A stretch of DNA of 29,447 bases. It comes from a virus. The translations under genes and the position numbers were made by a program. Where the stretch lies: the IMG/VR virus record IMGVR_UViG_3300033388_004358, positions 1 to 29,447 of that record; one strand, given 5' to 3'. A model generated the notes under the pieces. That model saw only the letters and a list, made by a program, of their open reading frames with translations. It searched no databases and was not told the origin of the DNA. Below, one piece after another: positions 5,852-13,451 of this stretch (positions are counted from its first letter, which is position 1; each line of letters begins with the position of its first letter).

Positions 5852-8346
5852 TATTTACCCCAAAATCCCCCCTTTGGCAACAAATGTGCCAACATTTGTA
5901 CATATTGAGTAGTATCAAAAGGACAAACTGCATTGACTTCCTCAGATAAAGCCCCTTCCCCTGAACTACCTACACCAGATACTCTATAATAATAAATTAT
6001 TCCACTTGTTCTTCCACCATGATCATAAGTAGTGCCTAATACCCCTGTTATGACATTATCAGAAGTTGTTACACCTGGTGTAACACTCCAATATATATTA
6101 TAAGAAGTCGCTCCGAGACAAGCATCCCAATCAATATTGATTATAGTAATAGCAATAGCAATAGCAGTCACATTCTCAGGAGCATCAGGTATACCACATT
6201 CCGGAGTAGCTGAAACCTCATTAGATATTACAGATTCACCACCACATCCAATTGAAGTTACTACATAATAGTAAGGAACTCCCCAAGGACCCGGTGAAGG
6301 AATTGTATGAGTATAAGTACTCGATACATCCACTATTGGATTATCTAATTTTGATACGGGCGAAGATAAACTCCAATAAAGAGTGTAACTCATTGCTCCT
6401 ATCATTGGACTCCAAGTTAATTCAACTTCCCTAACTCCTGCCACAGCCGCTAAAGTAGTATTTCCTTTAGGTGACGGTAAAGGTGCTTTAAATATTTCAT
6501 TATCACCACCTACTATAATAATACCATTTGCACAATCTAAACAAATTGCCCTAACAGCACTAATACCTGAAAATATATATGTATTTTCATATGTAGTTCC
6601 ATCAGTATCGGTCATATATAAACGACCATGAGTACTATCAGTAGCTACATATATAACTCCGTAACTATATACAAGTTCATGAACATCTATAGTAATAGAT
6701 AATGCAGAACCAGTTAAAGTCGACCATGCTCCACCTGTTGTTGACTTTACTCTTACAGTATCACCACCATCCTCACAAGTATAAATATTATCATCAGAAG
6801 CAACTGTCAAAGACCTTGCTCCTGCTATGTCTGATATATCGGTAAATGATCCATCATATTTAAAAATCTTAGAACCAGTATCAGTAGCCACATATAATTC
6901 AGATTGACTTATAACTTCTAACCAATCTATAATATTACCAACACCTAACCCCAATGTAGCCATTACACTCCAAGTGGCACCATAATCATCAGAATAAGTA
7001 ACAACAGGATCCCAACCTGGCTGCATATCTCCTACTACATATATTCTATTTCCAGATGAATCAACACATCTTGCACTATCACCACCAACAGGAGCATTCC
7101 TCCAACTATTCGCAGCTGCTTGAGCAAATGAAGCTCCATTATCCGAAGAATAATAAACACGACCACCATTATTTGCGGCATAAATATAACCATTTACAGT
7201 ACAGCACATAGAGTGGATTTGATTGCCATCAGTAGATGTTATTTCAACCCAAGTTGACCCACCATCAGTAGAACGAAAGATTTTACCAGCATCACATCCA
7301 GCAAAATAATAATCTGTTGTGGGTGACTGAGTAAGAGTATGTATTATATCACCTAAATCCTGTTGCGAAGAAAAATTCAACCAATAAGGTGTTCCATTTA
7401 CTTCTGAAGAAAGATCGGTTTCCCCATCACCAACATTGTAAGCTGTTACAGCAAAATAATAAAGAACTCCAGTGTCATATCCAGCAGGAACGTTCCAAGC
7501 ATAACCGCTTGTAATCCCTTCAATTTTATTTGATCCACCTTTTGTTACCGGAGAAGAAGTATCCCAATATAAATTATAAGAAGTCGCTCCACCAACTGCA
7601 TTAAAAGTTATAGTAACTATTTTATGACCATCAGTTGCTGCTGGAGCAGATGGAGCTAAAAATAAACCTAATCTAGAACCAGTATCATCAGTCTCTATAC
7701 CATAAGGATCAGTATCTACACCACTAACATCTACAGATGTCTTTAAAGTACTGGTGAAATGACCACTTTGAAGATATAATTTAACACCAGCAGTTCCACA
7801 ATATGGAGAATCAGTACCATTCCATGATATACCATGGGGAGTTGCCTCTACACCAGATACTTGATATTGACTTTTTATAGTAGAAGTAAACTCACCACTC
7901 AATCGAGTTAATTTATCATCATTTGTTCCTACTGTATAAGTATCTGGTACATCATCTATACTAATTCCAGTTGCACTAGTATCAGGGTGACCATTACTTG
8001 TTTTTATCGTACTGGTAAATTGACCACTTTGAAGATATAATTTCTGATCAGTCTTCCCAACCCATGGGGTATCCCCATTTGCATCATATGTAATGTCTGT
8101 TGGTTGTGTATCAACCGCACCAACAGATTCTGAAGTTTTTAATGTACTAGTAATTTTTCCACTTTGAAGATATAATTTATCAGCAGTAGTACCACTCCAT
8201 GGAGTATTAGCAATATCATAAGAAATCCCTTGTGGAGCAGTGTCTATACCACCAATATCTTCAGAATCTTTTATCGTACTGGTAAATTCACCACTTGTAA
8301 GATATAATTTCCTAGCTTGTATTCCTACCCATAATGTATCAGCCAT
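5851..8346 (-). CDS. large multidomain fibre: KLYLQSG repeats, FN3 domains, BNR-like propeller
   Basis: The 831 residues fall into five parts. Residues 1-225 contain five units of about 42 residues with the pattern WxG....KLYLQSGxFTSTxKTS..VxGVDTxPxGI, probably beta-structured (propeller-like). Residues about 232-320 form a fibronectin type III domain. Residues 340-620 contain BNR/Ycf48-like propeller repeats (STDGGSTW, SSDNGASF, SDDYGATW). Residues 625-715 and 720-808 form two more FN3 domains (SYTLYWS, SYNIYWS). The last 20 residues, YVQMLAHLLPKGGFW, are not fibre-like but match the start of Mu gp48-type proteins. It probably binds host surface carbohydrate. Insertion of a fibre gene into the start of the gp48 gene would explain the odd C-terminus. 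Confidence 0.85.
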   Translation of the reverse strand: MADTLWVGIQARKLYLTSGEFTSTIKDSEDIGGIDTAPQGISYDIANTPWSGTTADKLYLQSGKITSTLKTSESVGAVDTQPTDITYDANGDTPWVGKTDQKLYLQSGQFTSTIKTSNGHPDTSATGISIDDVPDTYTVGTNDDKLTRLSGEFTSTIKSQYQVSGVEATPHGISWNGTDSPYCGTAGVKLYLQSGHFTSTLKTSVDVSGVDTDPYGIETDDTGSRLGLFLAPSAPAATDGHKIVTITFNAVGGATSYNLYWDTSSPVTKGGSNKIEGITSGYAWNVPAGYDTGVLYYFAVTAYNVGDGETDLSSEVNGTPYWLNFSSQQDLGDIIHTLTQSPTTDYYFAGCDAGKIFRSTDGGSTWVEITSTDGNQIHSMCCTVNGYIYAANNGGRVYYSSDNGASFAQAAANSWRNAPVGGDSARCVDSSGNRIYVVGDMQPGWDPVVTYSDDYGATWSVMATLGLGVGNIIDWLEVISQSELYVATDTGSKIFKYDGSFTDISDIAGARSLTVASDDNIYTCEDGGDTVRVKSTTGGAWSTLTGSALSITIDVHELVYSYGVIYVATDSTHGRLYMTDTDGTTYENTYIFSGISAVRAICLDCANGIIIVGGDNEIFKAPLPSPKGNTTLAAVAGVREVELTWSPMIGAMSYTLYWSLSSPVSKLDNPIVDVSSTYTHTIPSPGPWGVPYYYVVTSIGCGGESVISNEVSATPECGIPDAPENVTAIAIAITIINIDWDACLGATSYNIYWSVTPGVTTSDNVITGVLGTTYDHGGRTSGIIYYYRVSGVGSSGEGALSEEVNAVCPFDTTQYVQMLAHLLPKGGFWGK
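7680..8346 (-). repeat. five protein repeats of about 42 residues
   Basis: The 5' end of the large fibre gene encodes five successive copies of a unit with the core KLYLQSGxFTST. On the DNA level short identical blocks recur (for example the plus-strand phrase TTTGAAGATATAATTT). The fourth unit (DDKLTRLSGEFTST) and the third spacer are the most diverged. Confidence 0.8.
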
Positions 8347-9007
8347 TTTTTATTTCCTCATTGTACAAATTTTTTATAGCCCTAGATATCTCATTTAAAC
8401 TTAATTCAGAAAAATGGTCACATGGATAATCATAATGACAAAATATTTCAAATCCATTTTCTCTAGCTTTTTCACAAAACATTAAATCATTTCCTTTATA
8501 TATTGTACCATCCTCTAACCATTTTCTCATAAATGGTGCTTTTCTCATTTCTTTATTCATAAATACTCTTTTAGAAATTAAAAAACATCCAGTTCCTATA
8601 GCATCAACTTTTTGTAATCCTAGCCTCTCAGAATGCTCTGTATAAGCATCCTCATTTTTAACATAATCATATCCATTCCAATAGATAGGTCTTTCACCTA
8701 ATTTCTCTGTAAAATGCCATACAGGAGTTGGAAGTCCTATAATATCCCTATCCAATTCCACTAAATCTAATGGATTACGTAAGGGAGGATTGTCTGAGTC
8801 GATATTTAACCAGAATGAATAATCACTCTCCATAAAATCATTAACAATATGATGTAAATTATTCTCATAAGGTCTATGACTAGGCCATATGGCAGTCAAA
8901 TTATATCTAATATCTTGTGCTAATCCCCATTGAACTGCACTTACTTTTTTATGAACATATAAATGGGCAGGGTCTAATGGAAATGAGACTAATATTTTTT
9001 TCTTCAT
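8339..9007 (-). CDS. GT-A glycosyltransferase-like protein in the tail operon
   Basis: The 222-residue protein looks like a family-2-type (GT-A fold) glycosyltransferase. It has an N-terminal beta strand (KKKILVSFPLDP), a DxD-type metal/nucleotide-sugar motif LNIDSDN at residues 68-73, the GTGCFLISKRV stretch (138-148) often found before the acceptor region, and GNDLMFCEKARENGFEI (172-188), which resembles the ED/DD catalytic region of these enzymes. Similar genes in phage tail operons may glycosylate virion proteins or alter host surface sugars. It overlaps the fibre gene by eight bases, so the fibre or its neighbours are natural candidate substrates; that is inference. A catalytically dead carbohydrate-binding role cannot be excluded. 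Confidence 0.7.
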   Translation of the reverse strand: MKKKILVSFPLDPAHLYVHKKVSAVQWGLAQDIRYNLTAIWPSHRPYENNLHHIVNDFMESDYSFWLNIDSDNPPLRNPLDLVELDRDIIGLPTPVWHFTEKLGERPIYWNGYDYVKNEDAYTEHSERLGLQKVDAIGTGCFLISKRVFMNKEMRKAPFMRKWLEDGTIYKGNDLMFCEKARENGFEIFCHYDYPCDHFSELSLNEISRAIKNLYNEEIKNG

Positions 9008-9013
9008 ATTAAT

Positions 9014-9541
9014 TTAATCTTTTTTTATTGTTATATTAACTTCTTGTTTATGATCAATCCATATTTTATTCTTGTTTGTTATAATTCCCGGAGTTGGATC
9101 ACTTGGATTAAGTGCTGCAAGCTGTGTATCTGTTAACTCTATATTTAAATCTTGTTTTAATTTTATACTATCCAATATTTTATTATCGAATATTTCATCC
9201 TGATCTTTTATATGAGCTTTTTCATTATAGAATACTTCACATTCTAATTCTGTTAATTTAAAACAAACATCTGGAAACATTGCTGTAGCTTGCGTAACAA
9301 ATAACTCAGGTAATAACATCATTCCAAATTGTTGACCGATAGGGCTGTCTATTGTATCATCTTTATGACCTGACATTTTATCGTAATGCCAACCCTTTCC
9401 ATCACTATACATATCAATATAAATAGCCCAATCCATTTTAGAATCTTTTACTATCTGTAATTGATTAAAATCAGGATATAAAGCCCCTCCTGTAGGCTTC
9501 ATTCCAATCTTAACTTTTAAAGCTACTAATTCTCTTGCCAT
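9014..9541 (-). CDS. conserved-looking unknown protein after gp47
   Basis: The 175 residues show a soluble mixed alpha/beta protein. The N-terminal half has LVALKVKIGMKPTGGALYPDFNQL and MDWAIYIDMYSDGKGWHYDKMSGHKDD; the middle has a helix (QQFGMMLLPELFVTQATAMFP); the C-terminus has a strand-rich end (WIDHKQEVNITIKK). I recall phrases of this kind in other phage baseplate regions but know no function. It sits between the baseplate J-like gene and the glycosyltransferase-like gene, 20 bases after the J-like stop. There is no signal peptide or membrane segment. It may be a baseplate or fibre assembly protein. Confidence 0.6.
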   Translation of the reverse strand: MARELVALKVKIGMKPTGGALYPDFNQLQIVKDSKMDWAIYIDMYSDGKGWHYDKMSGHKDDTIDSPIGQQFGMMLLPELFVTQATAMFPDVCFKLTELECEVFYNEKAHIKDQDEIFDNKILDSIKLKQDLNIELTDTQLAALNPSDPTPGIITNKNKIWIDHKQEVNITIKKD

Positions 9542-9561
9542 TCCTAAATCCTTTCTTATTA

Positions 9562-10668
9562 TTATACATAATCTTCAAATGTCACTGTTCCAACTAATGG
9601 GACTTCATTATAATCCGCTGTTATATGAATTGAAGGGGTAGTTATTTCATGATATTCCTCCCCTGCTGCTGCTGAAATTGCCTCACTAATCTGCGATAAA
9701 TGCAAAGTTTCTCCGGGTGCTGCTTCTCTTAAAAATAAATTAGTAAGTTCTGCCTCTACCGTTGTTTGCACTGCTGAAGTATTAGGGTATAATTTGATTG
9801 TAAAGTCTATAGAAAATTCTTCCATAGCTATCATTGTCATCCCACCAGATCCTCCGACAGGAATACCCACTGTATCTCCAGATGCCGGATCAGAGTGACT
9901 TATTAAATAATCCTCTACTTCATCCCTCTTAGTTTGGGTAGGATATATACTTGCATCATTGTCACAAACAAATGCACAACCAACAGTCCCATTACCCATA
10001 TATTGATCAAAAGCCCAAGCCCTGGTAACCCCAGAAACTTCTTTCATCCAAATCTCATAATCAAAAAGAGTTCCACCGTGGGGAGGTAATCTTTTTCTTT
10101 GTAATATCTTCTCTCTAACTTCATCCGCTGTTTCTGCATCTTCACCACTAATAATACCAGTACTATTAACTGTTATAGTAGAATCTATATTTGATATAGG
10201 GGATATAAAATTTAAAATTATACCACCATCATCATTATAATCATCACCAATAACTTCGGCAGTGAATGTCACCGTACCTGTACCTAATACCAATGTCACC
10301 TCTGAATCTATTAAATAAATATAACCATCTGCAGATTGGATTTTTGTATCAGCAGGTATAATATAACCTGTTGTACCAGTTACAGTTCCCGTTCCAGTAG
10401 CTTTCCCCCCTTCACTTGCAGAGAGTCCATATTCAGTAGCATGTACGTTAATATAATTATCATCTGCTGTTGAAATAAATAACTGGTCTGCCATATAAAA
10501 TAAATATCCATAACATAAATGGATTGCTCCTGCAAATACTTTACATAAGACCTTTAGTATTGAGCGTCTAAAAAGAGAACCAACACCAGTAATTCTTGTT
10601 TCCATATCACTTGTTATTCTATCAACAAGTTCTGTCAAAGTTGGGCGCGAGAAGGCCAAATCAACCAC
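9562..10668 (-). CDS. baseplate wedge protein, Mu gp47 / P2 J-like
   Basis: The 368-residue protein has the typical baseplate J arrangement: an N-terminal helical part (TLTELVDRITSDMETRI), the phrase ADQLFISTADDNYINVHATEYGL, a Gly/Thr-rich beta part (ATGTGTVTGTTGYIIPADT), then ETADEVREKILQRKRLPPHGGTLFDYE, a very characteristic stretch of this family, and a C-terminal helix plus strand. It forms the wedge of the Mu/P2-type baseplate. The start is uncertain: the GTG at 10668 has AAAGGA only three bases before it, so the TTG three codons later may be used. It overlaps the small upstream gene by eight bases. Confidence 0.92.
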   Translation of the reverse strand: MVDLAFSRPTLTELVDRITSDMETRITGVGSLFRRSILKVLCKVFAGAIHLCYGYLFYMADQLFISTADDNYINVHATEYGLSASEGGKATGTGTVTGTTGYIIPADTKIQSADGYIYLIDSEVTLVLGTGTVTFTAEVIGDDYNDDGGIILNFISPISNIDSTITVNSTGIISGEDAETADEVREKILQRKRLPPHGGTLFDYEIWMKEVSGVTRAWAFDQYMGNGTVGCAFVCDNDASIYPTQTKRDEVEDYLISHSDPASGDTVGIPVGGSGGMTMIAMEEFSIDFTIKLYPNTSAVQTTVEAELTNLFLREAAPGETLHLSQISEAISAAAGEEYHEITTPSIHITADYNEVPLVGTVTFEDYV

Positions 10669-10759
10669 CTATCCTTTCTTTTCGTAATTGCCAATGTAAA
10701 GAATCATGATCTTTCTTTCCCATTAACATTAAATTATTAATATTATGTTCTTCAGTCAT
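10661..10759 (-). CDS. very small protein between gp46- and gp47-like genes
   Basis: A 32-residue frame starts at an ATG at 10759, nine bases after the gp46-like stop, and ends at TGA overlapping the gp47-like start. The product is polar (MTEEHNINNLMLMGKKDHD, then SLHWQLRKERIGG). The tight packing at both ends and lack of any other gene in the 100-base gap support translation, but AAGTT upstream of the ATG is a poor ribosome binding site. No family recognised. Confidence 0.45.
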   Translation of the reverse strand: MTEEHNINNLMLMGKKDHDSLHWQLRKERIGG

Positions 10760-10768
10760 AACTTATCC

Positions 10769-11275
10769 TTAACTCTTAGATTGAGCAGACCATTGGATAT
10801 TATATCTAAGGTGTAATTTTTCTTCGTTTGTTTTTATTATCTTAATTTTAATCCCCATCCAACCATCTGGTTTATCTAACATACGTTCAGTACTAATATC
10901 TATTGAAGAAGCAACCTTATCATCTATCATCCATTGTAAGGCTTCCTTACTATATTCTTTTGCCCTTACTAAAGCCTCCTCAGTAGTTTTTGATCTAGAT
11001 AATAACCATAGTCGGGAACCAATTTCGTCACCATCTACATCAGGGCTTACTAAATCACCCCACCATCCTTTTTTATCTCTAAAATCTATGTCTAGTAATT
11101 TATCATCATCCCTAGCCCTTCGATCAGTAAATAAACTCATTAAAACCGCTGTTTCTATACCACCATCATGAGTAAGATCACCACCAAAGGGAAGAACATC
11201 CAAATTACCTTCCATTAAATCTGTATCCCATATCATTTTAAAATCATCAGGCATTGACTTCCTCCTTCCAATCAA
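10769..11275 (-). CDS. baseplate protein, Mu gp46-like
   Basis: The 168 residues contain the hallmarks of the Mu gp46 / T4 gp25-related group: an early DLMEGNLD..FGGDLTHDGGIETAVLMSLFTDRRA, then GWWGDLVSPDVDGDEIGSRLWLL and a helix ending in EALQWMIDDKVASSIDI. gp46-like proteins sit in the baseplate next to gp47. The frame opens inside the preceding YkgJ-like gene; the ATG at 11275 gives MIGRRKSMPDD, but the later ATG at the second Met (11254, MPDDFKMIWD) fits the family start better and has AGGAAGG nearby. It is followed directly by the gp47-like gene. Confidence 0.88.
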   Translation of the reverse strand: MIGRRKSMPDDFKMIWDTDLMEGNLDVLPFGGDLTHDGGIETAVLMSLFTDRRARDDDKLLDIDFRDKKGWWGDLVSPDVDGDEIGSRLWLLSRSKTTEEALVRAKEYSKEALQWMIDDKVASSIDISTERMLDKPDGWMGIKIKIIKTNEEKLHLRYNIQWSAQSKS

Positions 11276-11528
11276 ATAAATCAGCTCCTATAAGTTGATC
11301 CATTAGTATATTTACTCCACAACTGAAATCCTTACAAACTTTTGGTTTATTTTTTTCAATTTTACATACAGCTTCAAAATCATTTCGTACTTCTAAAAAC
11401 CTACAAACCCTACTTAGCATTATGGATTTAGTATGTAGAGATATTTTTAATCTTTCATCCCAGGATAACTGCTCACAACAAATACCACATTGTATACAAA
11501 CAGGCTTGGACATCATTAATGTTTCCAT
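11247..11528 (-). CDS. YkgJ-like CxxCxxCC metal-binding protein
   Basis: The 93-residue protein has the zinc/iron-chelating pattern of the YkgJ/PF03692 family: CIQCGICC (Cys11, 14, 17, 18), then single cysteines at 42 (VCRFL), 55 (VCKIE) and 65 and 70 (KPKVCKDFSCG). The family includes proteins linked to flagellin N-methylation and many of unknown function. It is out of place among baseplate genes: its start overlaps the stop of the preceding small gene (ATGA-type) and its end overlaps the gp46-like frame, so it is fully embedded in the operon. It may modify a virion or host protein, or be a metal-binding assembly factor. The position suggests a moron (extra gene) kept for some benefit. Confidence 0.8.
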   Translation of the reverse strand: METLMMSKPVCIQCGICCEQLSWDERLKISLHTKSIMLSRVCRFLEVRNDFEAVCKIEKNKPKVCKDFSCGVNILMDQLIGADLFDWKEEVNA

Positions 11529-11731
11529 TATGTTATTATTAAAGCATGCGAGTCTCCTGTTGGTGTATCACTTCCAATACATACCGCATTAGTTGTTATT
11601 TCATCAATAATTGCATTAGCTATAGCTTCAGCAAACCCATCGGTCATAGCATGAGTATGTGTTACATCAAATCCTTGTGCTGTTAATTCTGTTAAAATTC
11701 TAGTTTTTAATCCCGGTTTACTTAATGGCAT
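11528..11731 (-). CDS. small baseplate-region protein (67 aa)
   Basis: A 67-residue protein with a basic N-terminal helix (KPGLKTRILTELTAQGF) and a hydrophobic helix FAEAIANAIIDEITTNA followed by a Gly/Asp/Thr-rich end. Proteins with the phrase AxAIxDEIxxNA are common in phage tail regions, usually a single short gene near the spike or hub; their role is not established. It lies 78 bases after the gp45-like spike gene; that gap (11732-11809) holds no gene I can support. Its TAA overlaps the ATG of the YkgJ-like gene. Confidence 0.65.
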   Translation of the reverse strand: MPLSKPGLKTRILTELTAQGFDVTHTHAMTDGFAEAIANAIIDEITTNAVCIGSDTPTGDSHALIIT

Positions 11732-11809
11732 TCTCTTTTCCTTATATAACGTTTGTTATAGACATCATTACTTATGGTTTTTTATAGTTAAAGTTTGCTA
11801 TAAGCTACA

Positions 11810-12364
11810 TTATCTTGAAGCTTTTACCGTTGCTGAAAAATCAGGATGAGGAGCCCCTGTGAAAGAGCAAATACATTCCTGAGTAACAACTCCAGTAGCA
11901 ACTACCCCAGCACCTAAAATCTCAACAGTATTTCCGTCAATAGTAACATTTGTTCCATTAATTGTAATAGTTACCCCATTGATATCAATGGCCTGTCCAG
12001 CTTTTAAATGAATTCTATGTGAGCCTCCACTGTCTTCATTTGTGTAAAGAGCTACCTCCCCTTCTACTAAATCTGTTGGTCTCTTCTCTCTATCCTGTAC
12101 TTTTATAGCAATCATAGCATCCCTATTTCCATTAGGTGCTAAACATAAAACTTCAGATGAACTAGATACCGCAGGATAAGAATCAAGTCCATATTCCTGC
12201 ATCCTCTCTACTTTATCCAAAATCTCTCCTGCTGTTGCAGATATTTTTATCAATTGATATTTACCTGAATTATTCACAGCTAATAATATTGCTCTACCTA
12301 CCATCATAAATATTTTTTTTTGAATAGGTTTTATAAGTCTTTTAAAATCCTTTATTCCTAGCAT
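11810..12364 (-). CDS. baseplate spike protein, Mu gp45-like
   Basis: The 184 residues follow the Mu gp45 / P2 V pattern: an N-terminal OB-fold-like part (RAILLAVNNSGKYQLIKI...YGLDSYPAVSSSSEVLCLAPNG) and a C-terminal repetitive beta part (GEVALYTNEDSGGSHRIHLKAGQAIDING, then VTITINGTNVTIDG) that would form the trimeric needle. The protein pierces the outer layer of the host envelope at the tail tip. No C-terminal HxH iron-binding motif is visible, but the end PHPDFSATVKASR is compatible with a short apex. It begins ten bases after the gpP-like stop. Confidence 0.88.
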   Translation of the reverse strand: MLGIKDFKRLIKPIQKKIFMMVGRAILLAVNNSGKYQLIKISATAGEILDKVERMQEYGLDSYPAVSSSSEVLCLAPNGNRDAMIAIKVQDREKRPTDLVEGEVALYTNEDSGGSHRIHLKAGQAIDINGVTITINGTNVTIDGNTVEILGAGVVATGVVTQECICSFTGAPHPDFSATVKASR

Positions 12365-12374
12365 ACATTATCCT

Positions 12375-13451
12375 TTAATAATCATAGTCGAAATCTGTTT
12401 TTATTTGAATAGGTTGATCTAATAATAAATAAGTATCTGGATGAACTAAAGTCATACTTGTTGTAGTTCCAGCGGTTATGTTCATAGAGAAATTTAATTC
12501 AGATATTAATAAAGTAGTTGGATCGTGTAATAAAAAATTATCTTTCACTTTTACTTTAGAATTCAAAGGCCATATAATCCCATTGTTTGCCTGCCCCCAA
12601 CCCGGAACCTTATACTTATATACTCTAGAATTTCCAGCTCTAATAGCTGATTCCCATTTAGCTTGCTTTATACATTCTCCAGTATCTGTTATTTTATCTG
12701 ATACAATTACAATACGTCTATTAGTTCTAGACATAATACTATCAGTAGCAATACCAAAGGGTTCCACATAATCTCTAACTTCCTTTTCCTCAGAATTAGC
12801 ACCTTGACCTATTACTATATACTTTGAAAATCTATCTTTATCAGACATTTGTAGACCGCCTGATAAAACATTATATCCCAATTCTATATGATCGGTACAT
12901 ATTATATTTCCACCTGATCTTGTAAGCGTTAATTTATTATCCCCATAACTACACGGTATAATGGCTTTATGCATACATAATTGAGAAATCAATCCCATCA
13001 CATCATCGGCAGAACTGGCGATAAATTTTGGTACAATTGCAGCACTATCACTACTTACTATGGAATCTATATTTATTTTAATTCCATGAAGATTAGCAAG
13101 TTGCTTTATTATCACTTGTAGTGCAGTGTTTTCCCAAGTTGTAGTATTATATCCAAAAGAGCAATCCACTATATCTGCTAATTTATCTCTACCAGCAATC
13201 ATTATAGAGTGATTAGAGTCATCATAACTAATATCAATATCTTCTATATATCCCTTTATCACAGACTTGGTTCCAACTCTAATTTCGCATTCATCTCCCA
13301 TACTAAAGCCCCAATGTCTCATTTTTCCTGGATATTTATCTGATACAGATAAACTAAAGGATCCTGATAAATTAGTAATTGATTTTCTCACCTCTACTGA
13401 CTCCCAACCAGTAAAGCTTTTCCCATTGACTACAAATTCTATATTATTCAC
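12375..13451 (-). CDS. tail hub protein, Mu gpP (gp44)-like
   Basis: The 358-residue protein has the Mu gpP/gpD-like hub architecture: N-terminal FVVNGKSFTGWESVEVRKSITNLSGSFSLSVSD, then GDECEIRVGTKSVIKGYIEDIDISYDDSNHSIMIAGRD, ITDTGECIKQAKWES in the middle and a C-terminal MTLVHPDTYLLL. Such proteins form the central hub that joins spike, baseplate and tube. It overlaps the N-like gene by eight bases and is followed by the spike gene, as in Mu. Confidence 0.9.
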   Translation of the reverse strand: MNNIEFVVNGKSFTGWESVEVRKSITNLSGSFSLSVSDKYPGKMRHWGFSMGDECEIRVGTKSVIKGYIEDIDISYDDSNHSIMIAGRDKLADIVDCSFGYNTTTWENTALQVIIKQLANLHGIKINIDSIVSSDSAAIVPKFIASSADDVMGLISQLCMHKAIIPCSYGDNKLTLTRSGGNIICTDHIELGYNVLSGGLQMSDKDRFSKYIVIGQGANSEEKEVRDYVEPFGIATDSIMSRTNRRIVIVSDKITDTGECIKQAKWESAIRAGNSRVYKYKVPGWGQANNGIIWPLNSKVKVKDNFLLHDPTTLLISELNFSMNITAGTTTSMTLVHPDTYLLLDQPIQIKTDFDYDY

